A stretch of DNA of 64,000 bases from Flavobacterium hydrocarbonoxydans (lineage in GTDB: Bacteria > Bacteroidota > Bacteroidia > Flavobacteriales > Flavobacteriaceae), in contig NZ_WSTB01000003.1 in NCBI RefSeq assembly GCF_009789235.1, positions 1 to 64,000 of the forward strand. The letters are read 5' to 3'. Every line of letters begins with the position of its first letter. Position 1 is the stretch's first letter. Under the pieces are notes generated by a model, which had not been told where the DNA came from, did no database searches, and saw nothing but the letters and a program-made list of their open reading frames with translations. The position numbers and the translations under genes are program-made. Shown here one piece after another: positions 55,725-64,000 of this stretch.

Positions 55725-56030
55725 AATTTTGGTTTGTTTTGATTAATACTATACAGGTGTATATTGAAACTCATAAATTATCCTTTACAGAGGGTAATTT
55801 AATCTTACTAAGTGTCGAAAATGTTACAGCATTTCGGCACTTTTTTTATGTATTATTTATTTACATAGGCATTAAAAAATTTATTTATTAGTTAGTTTAT
55901 TATTGGTTTAGTTTTGCATTGTACTTTTATAATCAGTTTTTTATCTATAATTAAATTCATAATAACAAGCTTTAACTTATTTTTTTTTTAAAATCTAAAA
56001 ACAACGGCTCTTTAAATAGAAATTCAAAAT
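55725..56030. other. Gap upstream of the susC-like gene with plus-strand hairpin
   Basis: No gene. A hairpin at 55810-55847 pairs AAGTGTCGAAAATG with GCATTTCGGCACTT and has a T7 tract on the plus strand only, so it does not terminate the fecR-sigma transcript. The ECF-dependent promoter of the susC-like gene should lie here, but its sequence is not recognisable. Confidence 0.5.
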
Positions 56031-57140
56031 TTAATTACAACCTTCAGATGTAATTATGATTTGATTTCCATTCATTTCATAATTGGTATTATTCCCGATG
56101 CTTTTACAGATAATTTTAAGTTTTTCAGACAAAGGCTGATCACTAAGCGATGTCGTAAGATGACAATCTTTTAATTTATCCTTAGGAAAATCAATATTTA
56201 CCAAGTAAGCCTGTTCTATAGTTTTGAATATTTGTGTAACTGGAATGTCTGTAAACTCAAAACTCAACTGCTCAATATTACCTACATTTTGAATTAATGA
56301 TTTATCTTCTGTAATATCTGTTATTTTATTAAATACCAATTCTTTACGAACAAATCGCAAGGCCTGATTGGGTAGAAGTACAATTTCGTCTGAATTAGAA
56401 ATAAGCTCATTCGATTTTACCCTTACTTTACCAGTGCGCACCAAGACTTCAACATTTTGCTGATCAGAATACGCTTTGATTCTAAAACTTGTTCCTACAA
56501 CTCTTGTTACAATTTCGTTAGCATAAACAAAAAATGGTTTTTTAGGGTTTTTGCTAATTTCGAAGAAGCCTTCTCCGGATAAATACACTTTTCTTTCGTT
56601 TCCTGTAAAAATTTTAGGATAACTTAGTTTACTTTTTGGCTGCAACAATACAGAGCTGCCATCTGACAATGTAATAATTTGCGGCTTATCCGAATTGTTG
56701 GTTTGTTCAACCAATCCTTCATTATTTTCTTCGATAAGCTCATTGTAAGTAACCACAGTATTGGATGGAGAAATTTGATTATTGTAAAACCAAATAGAAA
56801 GAAAACAAAAAAACAAAGTAGCAGCAACACTGCTTAACCAATGTTTTTGTAGAAAAATTATGGAGAATTTTGAATTTTGTTTTTTTGAAATTTCTCTTTC
56901 TTCAATTCTTTTCCAGGTAGCTTGTAAAGCAGATTGAATTTCAATTGGAGATATTTCTTTGTTGCCTGCCCTCATCGCTAATAATAAAAGACGGGCATCT
57001 TCAACTAATTTGGCACGTTGTTGATTTTCAACTGTCCATTCTTCCCAGCCTTGTTCATCAGTTTTAGTTAATATCCATAACTGAAAAGATTCATCGGCTA
57101 AAAAATCTTCTATTTCGATATATTGATTACGTTTTTGCAT
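56031..57140 (-). CDS. FecR-like anti-sigma factor
   Basis: A 369-residue single-pass inner-membrane protein. Cytosolic N-terminal part (1-100) would hold the sigma factor; transmembrane segment ~101-118; periplasmic FecR domain (IITLSDGSSVLLQPKSKLSY, RVVGTSFRIKAY); C-terminal DUF4974/STN-contact domain (FTDIPVTQIFKTIEQAYLVN). It transmits the SusC-like receptor's signal to the ECF factor encoded upstream. Confidence 0.94.
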   Translation of the reverse strand: MQKRNQYIEIEDFLADESFQLWILTKTDEQGWEEWTVENQQRAKLVEDARLLLLAMRAGNKEISPIEIQSALQATWKRIEEREISKKQNSKFSIIFLQKHWLSSVAATLFFCFLSIWFYNNQISPSNTVVTYNELIEENNEGLVEQTNNSDKPQIITLSDGSSVLLQPKSKLSYPKIFTGNERKVYLSGEGFFEISKNPKKPFFVYANEIVTRVVGTSFRIKAYSDQQNVEVLVRTGKVRVKSNELISNSDEIVLLPNQALRFVRKELVFNKITDITEDKSLIQNVGNIEQLSFEFTDIPVTQIFKTIEQAYLVNIDFPKDKLKDCHLTTSLSDQPLSEKLKIICKSIGNNTNYEMNGNQIIITSEGCN

Positions 57141-57220
57141 CTATTAATGAGGTTACAAAAACATAGAGGACAACTTTTTAATTATATACTCACCAAATTG
57201 TGATTTTTTTTAAGTTTTTT

Positions 57221-57838
57221 TTAAGAAAGTTGAGAAAACCCTGAAAACAGTGCTAAAGCTGAAAACAAATTACCCTGAAATTCTTTTCGAAGGCTTAACA
57301 ATCCACGGTGCAATAAATTATTTGCGGATTGATAATTGACTTCTAACATTTCAGCAATTTGTTCTATTGCCAGCCCTTGATGGTAGCGAAGATACAAAGC
57401 CTCTTTTTGGCGTGGGGGTAAATCATTTAAAAGTTTATTAAGATGCAAAACACGTTCAGCAGTAGTTTCGTCATCGATAAGCGTGTGCTCGATAGAAAAA
57501 TCAAATAAAAATTCTATCGCATCAGTTGAGGCTGTTTTGCGAAAAATGTGATCTCTTTGAAACAATCTGGCAATCCTTTTTCTAACACTTGACAACAAAT
57601 ATGCTTTTACCACAACAGAATCCTGCAAAGAATCCCGATACAACCAAACATCGGTAAAAACATCCTGCACACAATCCTGCACTTTTTCTGAAAATGGTGA
57701 AAGGGAATTACCATAGCTAATTAAGTCTGTATAATATCTTTCGAAAAGTAATGAAAAAGATTTTTCGTCACCACTTTTAAGATTTTTCCAAAGCGTATTA
57801 TCTTCTAAGGTAAACGGAGGTAAAATTTGGCTTTTCAT
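57221..57838 (-). CDS. ECF sigma factor
   Basis: A 205-residue sigma-70-family protein of the extracytoplasmic-function type. Region 2: FSLLFERYYTDLISYGN and VQDCVQDVFTDVWLYR; region 4: LPPRQKEALYLRYHQGLAIE and EMLEVNYQSANNLLHRGL. It lies 80 bp upstream of the FecR-like gene; together they form the cell-surface signalling pair for the SusCD locus. Confidence 0.94.
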   Translation of the reverse strand: MKSQILPPFTLEDNTLWKNLKSGDEKSFSLLFERYYTDLISYGNSLSPFSEKVQDCVQDVFTDVWLYRDSLQDSVVVKAYLLSSVRKRIARLFQRDHIFRKTASTDAIEFLFDFSIEHTLIDDETTAERVLHLNKLLNDLPPRQKEALYLRYHQGLAIEQIAEMLEVNYQSANNLLHRGLLSLRKEFQGNLFSALALFSGFSQLS

Positions 57839-58047
57839 AATTTAATTAGTCAGTGCGATTTAAAAAAAAAGGCTTATAATAGCAACTCAAATCAAACAAC
57901 AGCATAACTAAATAGGCTATTGTTCACTCCTGATCTGGAATTAAAATGTTGCTTTTGGAAATCAAAAATAAAACGATTTTTTAACATTATCATTTACTTT
58001 TGTTCGATAAATATATAAAAGCTAAACTTTAAAAACAATTTATTTAC

Positions 58048-58088
58048 AAAAAAAGGACGATTTCCTAATATAGAAAACTGTCCTTTTT
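58048..58088. terminator. Hairpin terminator, bidirectional
   Basis: Outer stem AAAAAGGAC/GTCCTTTTT and inner TTTC/GAAA, with A and T flanks. Confidence 0.75.
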
Positions 58089-58216
58089 ATTATATCTACT
58101 AAGGTTTTACGGTCGTTTTTTGGATTTATTTTTATTGCCAGCTAAAATTATTAATATAAGTTTAAACTTAAAAAAAAATCGGAATTTGAAAATCTAAAGA
58201 CTAATTTTCCATTTAT

Positions 58217-58251
58217 AAAAAAAAGCCTTACTAAACTATAGCAAGGCTTTT
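58217..58251 (-). terminator. Terminator of the 58281-58709 gene
   Basis: On the minus strand, stem AAAAGCCTTGCTATAG/TTTAGTAAGGCTTTT with a T8 tract, 29 bp after the stop. Confidence 0.85.
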
Positions 58252-58280
58252 GAGCAATTTATATTTTAAAAATAACTTTC

Positions 58281-58709
58281 CTAGAAAGCTACATTCCATC
58301 TTGGTAAAGTACTATTTTCATCCAAAAAGTACTGCAAAATTTTACCTTCAATAGCAGTAGGAATTAATTTTACATCATTGTTGAATGTTTCGTACCATGA
58401 AACTTCTAATCTGTCGATGTTTTCTAATTTCATTTGTGCTGGCCACGAGTATTTTCTTCCCGTTTTAGCAAATTGGTGACCGTTTACGATTTTATCATAT
58501 AAACCGCCATTTTTGATTTTTAAAGTCCCGTCGTTTTGAACAGTTCCTGTTGATGCTACCATTACTAATTCTTTTGCATCACCTTCAATAGCATAAACCA
58601 CAAACACACCGCTTCCGGTTTCCGGAGCATTGCAAACTTCTTCTAAACTATCATTTTGTGTAAACGTAAAATTTCCTTTTACTGTAAACTTTTCTAATTC
58701 TTTATACAT
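58281..58709 (-). CDS. Conserved hypothetical protein, weakly GIY-YIG-like
   Basis: A 142-residue soluble protein. The segment GSGVFVVYAIEGDAKELVMV followed by ASTGTVQNDG has the spacing of the GIY-YIG nuclease N-terminal strands and STG turn, but the classical Tyr pair is degraded, and the catalytic Arg and Glu are not clear. It may be a GIY-YIG-fold protein without nuclease activity, or unrelated. It is flanked by terminators and transcribed alone. Confidence 0.55.
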   Translation of the reverse strand: MYKELEKFTVKGNFTFTQNDSLEEVCNAPETGSGVFVVYAIEGDAKELVMVASTGTVQNDGTLKIKNGGLYDKIVNGHQFAKTGRKYSWPAQMKLENIDRLEVSWYETFNNDVKLIPTAIEGKILQYFLDENSTLPRWNVAF

Positions 58710-58790
58710 ATTTTTTGTTTTGAAGCTTCTAAGAAACTAAGGTTCTGAGTTGCTAAGATTCTAATTATATTTCCAACATTTTAAAAATGT

Positions 58791-58825
58791 AAAAAAGTCT
58801 CAACACAATATTGAGACTTTTTTTT
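58791..58825. terminator. Terminator downstream of sucD
   Basis: Stem AAAAAGTCTCAA/TTGAGACTTTTT with a 7-base loop and T8/A6 flanks. Confidence 0.88.
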
Positions 58826-58851
58826 GGAATTTTTATTTTTAAAATTGGAGA

Positions 58852-59724
58852 TTATCCCAATATTTCTTTCACTTTTTTACCAATTTCTGCTGGTGAATCA
58901 ACAACGTGAATTCCGTTGTCTCTCATAATTTGTTTTTTAGCAGCAGCAGTATCATCAGAACCACCAACAATAGCACCAGCGTGCCCCATTGTTCTACCTG
59001 CAGGAGCAGTTTCTCCAGCGATAAAACCAACAACTGGCTTACGGTTACCATCAGCTTTTACCCATTTAGCAGCATCAGCTTCTAATTGACCTCCAATTTC
59101 ACCAATCATAATGATAAGTTCAGTTTCAGGGTCATTCATTAATAATTCAACAGCTTCTTTAGTTGTAGTTCCAATAATTGGATCTCCACCAATACCAATA
59201 GCTGTAGTGATTCCTAAACCTTGTTTTACAACCTGGTCTGCAGCTTCGTAAGTTAAAGTTCCAGACTTAGAAACGATACCAACTGTACCTTTTTTGAAAA
59301 CGAAACCTGGCATGATACCAACTTTAGCTTCACCTGGAGTGATAACACCTGGACAGTTTGGCCCGATTAATCTAGAATTTCTTTCTTTAACATAATTATT
59401 TGCTTTAATCATATCTGCTACAGGAATTCCTTCTGTAATAGCAATAATTACTTTAATTCCGGCGTCAGCAGCTTCCATAATTGCATCTGCAGCAAAAGCT
59501 GGTGGAACAAAAATGATAGAGGTATCAGCTCCTGCCTGGTTAACAGCATCTTTTACTGTGTTAAAAACCGGACGGTCTAAATGGCTGGTTCCTCCTTTTC
59601 CTGGAGTAACACCACCAACAACATTAGTACCGTACTCAATCATTTGAGAAGCATGGAAAGTTCCTTCACTTCCTGTAAATCCTTGAACAATTATTTTGGA
59701 ATCTTTATTAACTAAAACACTCAT
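58852..59724 (-). CDS. sucD: Succinyl-CoA synthetase alpha subunit
   Basis: A 290-residue TCA-cycle enzyme subunit. CoA-binding [54 protein letters not shown], and the phosphohistidine in [11 protein letters not shown]. sucC is not adjacent in the window. A candidate -7 box, TACTTTTG, lies at 59760-59767, 35 bp before the start. Confidence 0.96.
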   Translation of the reverse strand: MSVLVNKDSKIIVQGFTGSEGTFHASQMIEYGTNVVGGVTPGKGGTSHLDRPVFNTVKDAVNQAGADTSIIFVPPAFAADAIMEAADAGIKVIIAITEGIPVADMIKANNYVKERNSRLIGPNCPGVITPGEAKVGIMPGFVFKKGTVGIVSKSGTLTYEAADQVVKQGLGITTAIGIGGDPIIGTTTKEAVELLMNDPETELIIMIGEIGGQLEADAAKWVKADGNRKPVVGFIAGETAPAGRTMGHAGAIVGGSDDTAAAKKQIMRDNGIHVVDSPAEIGKKVKEILG

Positions 59725-59809
59725 GATATATATTTTATGTAGTTTTTAAAATTGTGATGCAAAAGTAAGGTTTTGTAACGATTTTTAACCTTTTTCGCAA
59801 CAAAAAATA

Positions 59810-60172
59810 TTAAGAAAATTGACTCATTTGATAACCTCTATACAATTTATCATCTTTTATTTGCCAAATTGTAGCAAAATGAGCCAACAACATTTCCTCT
59901 CTCGGATTTTCGATTGTTTTTACATAATGCGAATAACGTATCGAAACCAAATCATCTTCAGCAATAATATGGCTAATTCTAACTTTTGAACGCACATAAG
60001 CACGGCTCAGTTCGTTTGCCATTTCTAACATCGAATCATAATCCATCTGAATTAAACCTTTGCTGCTATTCCATTCTAATGATACATCAGGATGCAGATA
60101 AGTCTTCAGAATCTCGCTATCAATTAAGGCATCCGACTTATAAAACTTTTGAACAAATTCTTTAATAGACAT
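59810..60172 (-). CDS. NTF2-like (SnoaL-type) small protein
   Basis: A 120-residue protein with the cone-shaped NTF2-like pattern: an N-terminal helix (IKEFVQKFYKSDALIDSEIL), LHPDVSLEWNSSKGLIQMD, and strands ending VSIRYSHYVKTIENP and HFATIWQIKDDKLYRGYQM. Members range from ketosteroid isomerase-type enzymes to ligand carriers; the function is open. It follows the LpxD-type gene by a single base, so it is cotranscribed with it. Confidence 0.75.
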   Translation of the reverse strand: MSIKEFVQKFYKSDALIDSEILKTYLHPDVSLEWNSSKGLIQMDYDSMLEMANELSRAYVRSKVRISHIIAEDDLVSIRYSHYVKTIENPREEMLLAHFATIWQIKDDKLYRGYQMSQFS

Positions 60173-60173
60173 A

Positions 60174-61103
60174 TTATTTCAATTTATTTAAAATTTCAGG
60201 AATCTTTTTGATATTGGCCAATTGTTTCAACTTCTCTCTTGATTCTTCGATTGGAGTTCCAAAATAGGACTTTCCACCTTCAACTGATTTGGTAACGCCT
60301 GTTTGCCCCATAATAACAGCCTTTGCTCCTATTGTGATGCCACTGGTTGTACCAACCTGTCCCCAAATAGTAACTTCATCTTCAATAATTACACAACCCG
60401 CGATACCCGTTTGTGAAGCTATTAAACATTTTTTACCAATAACTGTATCGTGACCTACATGTACCTGATTATCCAGTTTTGTTCCTGCTCCAATAGTCGT
60501 ATCACCTGTAACTCCTTTGTCTATCGTACAAAGGGCTCCTATACCTACATGGTCTTCTATTACAACTCTTCCACCGGAAATTAATTGGTCAAAACCATCT
60601 GGTCGTTTTTTGTAATAAAAAGCATCTGCTCCCAAGATAGTTCCTGCGTGAATAATCACATTGTCACCAATTACAGTATGATCGTAAATCGTAACATTAG
60701 GATGAATGATACAATTTTTTCCTATCGTAACATAATTACCAATAAAACAGTTTGGCTGAATAACCGTTCCTTCTCCAATTGTTGCCGAAATCGATATCGA
60801 AACGTTTGTAGCCTGAAAGGGTTTAAAATGTTTGGTTAAAGTATTAAAATCTCTAAAAGGGTCATCAGAAATTAAAAGCGCTTTACCTTCAGGACAATCT
60901 ACTTCTTTGTTAATCAAAACAATAGTAGCAGCCGATTGTAAGGCTTTGTCATAATATTTTGGATGGTCAACAAAAACAATATCTCCTGGTTCTACAACAT
61001 GAATCTCATTCATACCTAAAACCTCAAAGTTTTTGTTACCAATAAATTTGCAGTTAAGCAAATTTGCAATTTCTTCTAAAGAGTGAACTTTTGGAAATTT
61101 CAT
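60174..61103 (-). CDS. LpxD-type N-acyltransferase
   Basis: A 309-residue left-handed beta-helix protein with about ten hexapeptide turns (IGEGTVIQPNCFIGNYVTIG, IGKKCLIASQTGIAG). The N-terminal ~100 residues resemble the uridine-binding domain of UDP-3-O-(3-hydroxyacyl)glucosamine N-acyltransferase; His in VHVGHDTVIGK is the expected catalytic base. Flavobacteria usually carry another lpxD directly before lpxC, so this is likely a second paralog or a related UDP-sugar acyltransferase. Confidence 0.8.
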   Translation of the reverse strand: MKFPKVHSLEEIANLLNCKFIGNKNFEVLGMNEIHVVEPGDIVFVDHPKYYDKALQSAATIVLINKEVDCPEGKALLISDDPFRDFNTLTKHFKPFQATNVSISISATIGEGTVIQPNCFIGNYVTIGKNCIIHPNVTIYDHTVIGDNVIIHAGTILGADAFYYKKRPDGFDQLISGGRVVIEDHVGIGALCTIDKGVTGDTTIGAGTKLDNQVHVGHDTVIGKKCLIASQTGIAGCVIIEDEVTIWGQVGTTSGITIGAKAVIMGQTGVTKSVEGGKSYFGTPIEESREKLKQLANIKKIPEILNKLK

Positions 61104-61241
61104 ATTTTATAATTAGAAAATTTGTCAATTAGAAAATGTGCCAATTATTTAAAATGTGTCAATTAGAAAATAAATAATCAAAAATTAAATTGCATATTAA
61201 TTCTCTAATTGACTCATTGACAAATTATCTTATTAAGCCAA

Positions 61242-61808
61242 TTACTCTTTTACACGCTCCATATAAGAACCTGAAGCGGTATCCACTTTAATTTTATCAC
61301 CTTCATTGATAAACAAAGGAACGTTTACTGTTGCACCTGTTTCTACTGTAGCAGATTTTGTAGCATTTGTAGCCGTATTTCCTTTTACTCCTGGCTCAGC
61401 ATAAGTAACTTCAAGAATGATAGAAGCTGGCATATCTACTGATAAAGGCAAATCAGTTTCGGTATTCACCTGAACCATTACATTTGTTCCTTCTTTTAAT
61501 AATCCCGGAGCATCCAGAATATTTTTATTCAAAGAAATTTGTTCAAATGTTTCTGCATTCATAAAGTGAAACTCATCTCCTTCAGCATACAAAAATTGGT
61601 AAGTATGTGTTTCTACACGTACATCCTCGATTTTATGACCTGCAGAAAATGTATTATCTAATACTTTTCCAGTTGTTAAACTTTTCAGTTTTGTTCTCAC
61701 GAAAGCTGGTCCTTTTCCTGGTTTTACGTGAAGAAATTCAATAATTTTATAAATATCGTGATTGAATTTAATACACAATCCGTTTCTAATATCTGATGTA
61801 GATGCCAT
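61242..61808 (-). CDS. efp: Translation elongation factor P
   Basis: A 188-residue three-domain protein relieving ribosome stalling at polyproline. The tip loop with the modifiable Lys is FLHVKPGKGPAFVRTKLKSL; domains II-III include EFHFMNAETFEQI, and the C-terminus has GDKIKVDTASGSYMERV. It lies between lpxA and the LpxD-type gene, a common flavobacterial arrangement. Confidence 0.95.
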   Translation of the reverse strand: MASTSDIRNGLCIKFNHDIYKIIEFLHVKPGKGPAFVRTKLKSLTTGKVLDNTFSAGHKIEDVRVETHTYQFLYAEGDEFHFMNAETFEQISLNKNILDAPGLLKEGTNVMVQVNTETDLPLSVDMPASIILEVTYAEPGVKGNTATNATKSATVETGATVNVPLFINEGDKIKVDTASGSYMERVKE

Positions 61809-62010
61809 TTTATTTAATTTTAGATTTTAGAATGTAGATTTTAGATTTCTTAAGAAGTAATAATCTACATTTTTTTTTATTTTAGATTTAAGAATATAGA
61901 TTTTAGATTCTAAACAGAATAAATCCTGCATTCTTTTTATTTTTAATAATTTTATTTTCAATTTTAATCTACAGTTTAGAAATCTAAAATCAGAAATCTA
62001 AACTCTAAAA

Positions 62011-62796
62011 TTAATAGTTTCCTGAATAACCCTTCATGATCCCTCTCGATGAATTTCTGATAAAATCTAAAATTTCATCTCTTTCAGGAGTCGCTTCCAT
62101 TTCTGCTTCAATAATACTTAAAGCTTGTGTGGTATTATAATTTTTTTGGTACAAAATTCTATAAATTTCCTGAATCTCTCTGATTTTCTCTGTAGTAAAC
62201 CCTCTTCTTCTTAGACCAACAGAATTAATTCCTACATAAGACAAAGGCTCTTTTGCGGCTTTTGTAAATGGTGGAACATCTTTACGAACTAAAGATCCTC
62301 CCGAAATCATTGCGTGGTCACCAATATGAATAAACTGATGAATAGCAGCCAAACCACCAATTACAGCATGATTACCCACTACAACGTGACCAGCAAGTGC
62401 AACTCCGTTTACGATAATGGCGTTATTACCTATTTCGCAATCATGCGCAATATGTGCATAAGCCATAATCAGACAGTTGTTACCCAAAATTGTTTGCCCA
62501 GATGCAACTGTACCTCTATTGATAGTTACGCATTCTCTGATTGTACAATTGTCTCCAATAATAGCAAGAGAATCTTCTCCTCCAAATTTTAAATCCTGTG
62601 GTACTGCTGAAATTACTGCTCCTGGAAAAATATTACAATTTTTTCCAATACGAGCCCCTTCCATAATAGTCACATTTGAACCAATCCAGGTACCATCACC
62701 AATAACAACATTATTGTGAATTGTTGTAAAAGGTTCTATTACAACGTTTTTGGCGATTTTAGCGCCAGGATGAACATATGCTAATGGTTGATTCAT
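62011..62796 (-). CDS. lpxA: UDP-GlcNAc O-acyltransferase
   Basis: A 261-residue left-handed beta-helix enzyme for the first step of lipid A synthesis. Hexapeptide repeats fill residues ~5-180; the catalytic His corresponds to His118 in MAYAHIAHDCEIGN. The C-terminal helical part (LRRRGFTTEKIREIQEIYRI) is typical of LpxA. It lies 73 bp downstream of lpxC-fabZ. Confidence 0.95.
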   Translation of the reverse strand: MNQPLAYVHPGAKIAKNVVIEPFTTIHNNVVIGDGTWIGSNVTIMEGARIGKNCNIFPGAVISAVPQDLKFGGEDSLAIIGDNCTIRECVTINRGTVASGQTILGNNCLIMAYAHIAHDCEIGNNAIIVNGVALAGHVVVGNHAVIGGLAAIHQFIHIGDHAMISGGSLVRKDVPPFTKAAKEPLSYVGINSVGLRRRGFTTEKIREIQEIYRILYQKNYNTTQALSIIEAEMEATPERDEILDFIRNSSRGIMKGYSGNY

Positions 62797-62869
62797 CTGT
62801 ATATTTTATATTTTAAATTAAAATAATCTAATTTGGGCAACAAACGTAAACAATAAAATTGATTAATTA

Positions 62870-64000
62870 TTATTGTTTTTTCGCAATTTGAGCCATTAAT
62901 TCTGCTTCGGCAACTAATTTTCCGTTTGCGTAAGCATTTGCCTGCATGTGACAAATTCCTCTTCTGATAGGAGAAATCAAGTCACACTTGAAAATTAAGG
63001 TATCACCTGGCAATACTTTATGTTTGAATTTAACATTATCAATTTTCATGAAATATGTCAAATAGTTTTCTGGATCCGGAACGGTACTTAAAACCAAAAT
63101 CCCTCCTGTTTGTGCCATAGCTTCTACAATTAGAACTCCTGGCATCACCGGAGCATCAGGAAAATGACCTACGAAGAAATTTTCGTTCATCGTAACATTT
63201 TTCATTCCAACCACATGACTTTCAGACATCTCAATAATTCTGTCAATCAACAAAAATGGAGGTCTGTGAGGTAAAACGGCCATGATTTTATGAATATCCA
63301 TCAAAGGCTCCTGATTTAAATCATAAACCGGAACATAGTTTCTTTGCTCTATTTTGATAATTTTTGCCATTTTTTTAGCAAACTGAGTATTTACAAAATG
63401 TCCCGGTTTGTTGGCAATAATTTTTCCTTGAATTCTAACACCAATCAAAGCTAAATCTCCCACAACATCCAATAATTTATGGCGTGCAGCTTCATTAGGA
63501 TAATGCAAAGTAAGGTTGTCCAGAACTCCATTTGGTTTTACCGAAATTTTCTCTTTTCCAAAAGCTTTTTTCAGGTTTTCCATTGTAGAGTCAGAGATTT
63601 CTTTGTCCACATATACAATTGCATTGTTTAAGTCGCCCCCTTTTATTAGTCCGTGCTCTAATAAAGATTCTAATTCATGTAGAAAACTAAAAGTTCTTGA
63701 ATTTGAAATTTCTTCTTTAAAGTCGGCTATACTTTTCATGGTTGCATTTTGTGTACCTAAAACTTTAGTACCAAAATCAACCATTGCAGTTACCTGATAA
63801 TCATCGCTTGGCATTACCAAAATCTCACTTCCGGTAGTTTCATCAGTAAACGAAATTACTTCTTTTACCACATAAACATTACGTTTAGCATCTTGTTCTT
63901 CGATTCCGGCTTTTTCGATTGCCTCTACAAAATATTTTGAAGAACCATCCATAATAGGAAGTTCTGAAGCATTCAATTCTATAATAATATTATCCAGATC
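62870..64000 (-). CDS. LpxC-FabZ fusion, 3' part
   Basis: Only the last 376 or so codons are in the window; the frame is open through the right edge, and the Met at 63976 is internal (preceded by DLDNIIIEL). Residues before ~225 of the visible part are the C-terminal portion of the UDP-3-O-acyl-GlcNAc deacetylase LpxC (SRTFSFLHELESLLEHGLIK, NEAARHKLLDVVGDLALIG). The rest is 3-hydroxyacyl-ACP dehydratase FabZ, with HRPPFLLIDRI and active-site GHFPDAPVMPGVLIVEAMAQ. This fusion is standard in Bacteroidota and links lipid A and fatty-acid synthesis. Confidence 0.95.
   Translation of the reverse strand, partial: DLDNIIIELNASELPIMDGSSKYFVEAIEKAGIEEQDAKRNVYVVKEVISFTDETTGSEILVMPSDDYQVTAMVDFGTKVLGTQNATMKSIADFKEEISNSRTFSFLHELESLLEHGLIKGGDLNNAIVYVDKEISDSTMENLKKAFGKEKISVKPNGVLDNLTLHYPNEAARHKLLDVVGDLALIGVRIQGKIIANKPGHFVNTQFAKKMAKIIKIEQRNYVPVYDLNQEPLMDIHKIMAVLPHRPPFLLIDRIIEMSESHVVGMKNVTMNENFFVGHFPDAPVMPGVLIVEAMAQTGGILVLSTVPDPENYLTYFMKIDNVKFKHKVLPGDTLIFKCDLISPIRRGICHMQANAYANGKLVAEAELMAQIAKKQ

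Larger units (their letters stand above)
57839..58280. other. Gene-free gap with two terminators
   Basis: AT-rich spacer between the ECF sigma gene and the hypothetical gene at 58281. It holds hairpins at 58048-58088 (AAAAAGGAC/GTCCTTTTT) and 58217-58251 (AAAAGCCTT/AAGGCTTTT). The promoter of the sigma gene must be near 57840-57900, but no TAnnTTTG box was found. Confidence 0.7.

Noticed and set aside
55810..55847. Terminator between fecR and the susC-like gene
   Set aside because: The T-tract is on the plus strand only, while both genes are on the minus strand.
63976..64000. Met at 63976 as the start of lpxC-fabZ
   Set aside because: The frame stays open to the window edge and the preceding residues fit LpxC, so the true start is outside the window.

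Overview
This window is an AT-rich chromosomal segment of a Bacteroidota bacterium, most likely Flavobacterium or a close relative. The evidence is SusC/SusD outer-membrane import genes with an ECF sigma/FecR pair, the LpxC-FabZ fusion, bifunctional HisB and HisIE, promoter boxes of the Bacteroidota type (TAnnTTTG, sometimes with an upstream TTTG), the near absence of Shine-Dalgarno sequences, and several families of intergenic palindromic repeats. No rRNA, tRNA, CRISPR array or intact transposase was seen.

Layout: (1) 1-261, a 21-bp palindromic tandem repeat that reads as a heptapeptide repeat and runs off the left edge. (2) 285-9710, a sensory and stress region: a six-PAS histidine kinase facing a lone receiver protein, a split-barrel flavin-type stress protein, a DUF892 ferritin-like protein, a large catalase, and two very acidic proteins whose upstream regions share a positioned 31-bp element. 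(3) 9781-11691, acetyl-CoA synthetase. (4) 12186-20398, branched-chain amino acid genes (ilvDBNC plus leuAB); ilvD is preceded by a leader peptide rich in Ile/Val codons and an intrinsic terminator. (5) 20548-26047, a helical-repeat protein, a secreted M1 peptidase, a CBM9-like exported protein and a membrane protein. (6) 26130-34392, a complete histidine operon hisGDCBHAF(IE) behind a leader peptide with four consecutive His codons and a terminator. (7) 34530-47601, a two-component system, an LTA-synthase-like phosphotransferase, an S1/P1 nuclease, a YeiH-type transporter with a LysR regulator, a gene-remnant patch, a VWA membrane protein, fabG, and an NhaC-family transporter behind a compact SAM-I-like RNA. 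(8) 47890-57838, a sigma/anti-sigma-controlled SusCD locus with a zinc metallohydrolase lipoprotein and a DUF4302 lipoprotein. (9) 58281-64000, sucD, an LpxD-type acyltransferase, efp, lpxA and the 3' part of lpxC-fabZ.

The strongest regulatory results are two ribosome-mediated attenuators (ilv and his) and the unusually small SAM-I-like element upstream of the NhaC-family gene, which suggests that gene is a methionine-type transporter. All functional calls come from reading motifs; no database search was possible.
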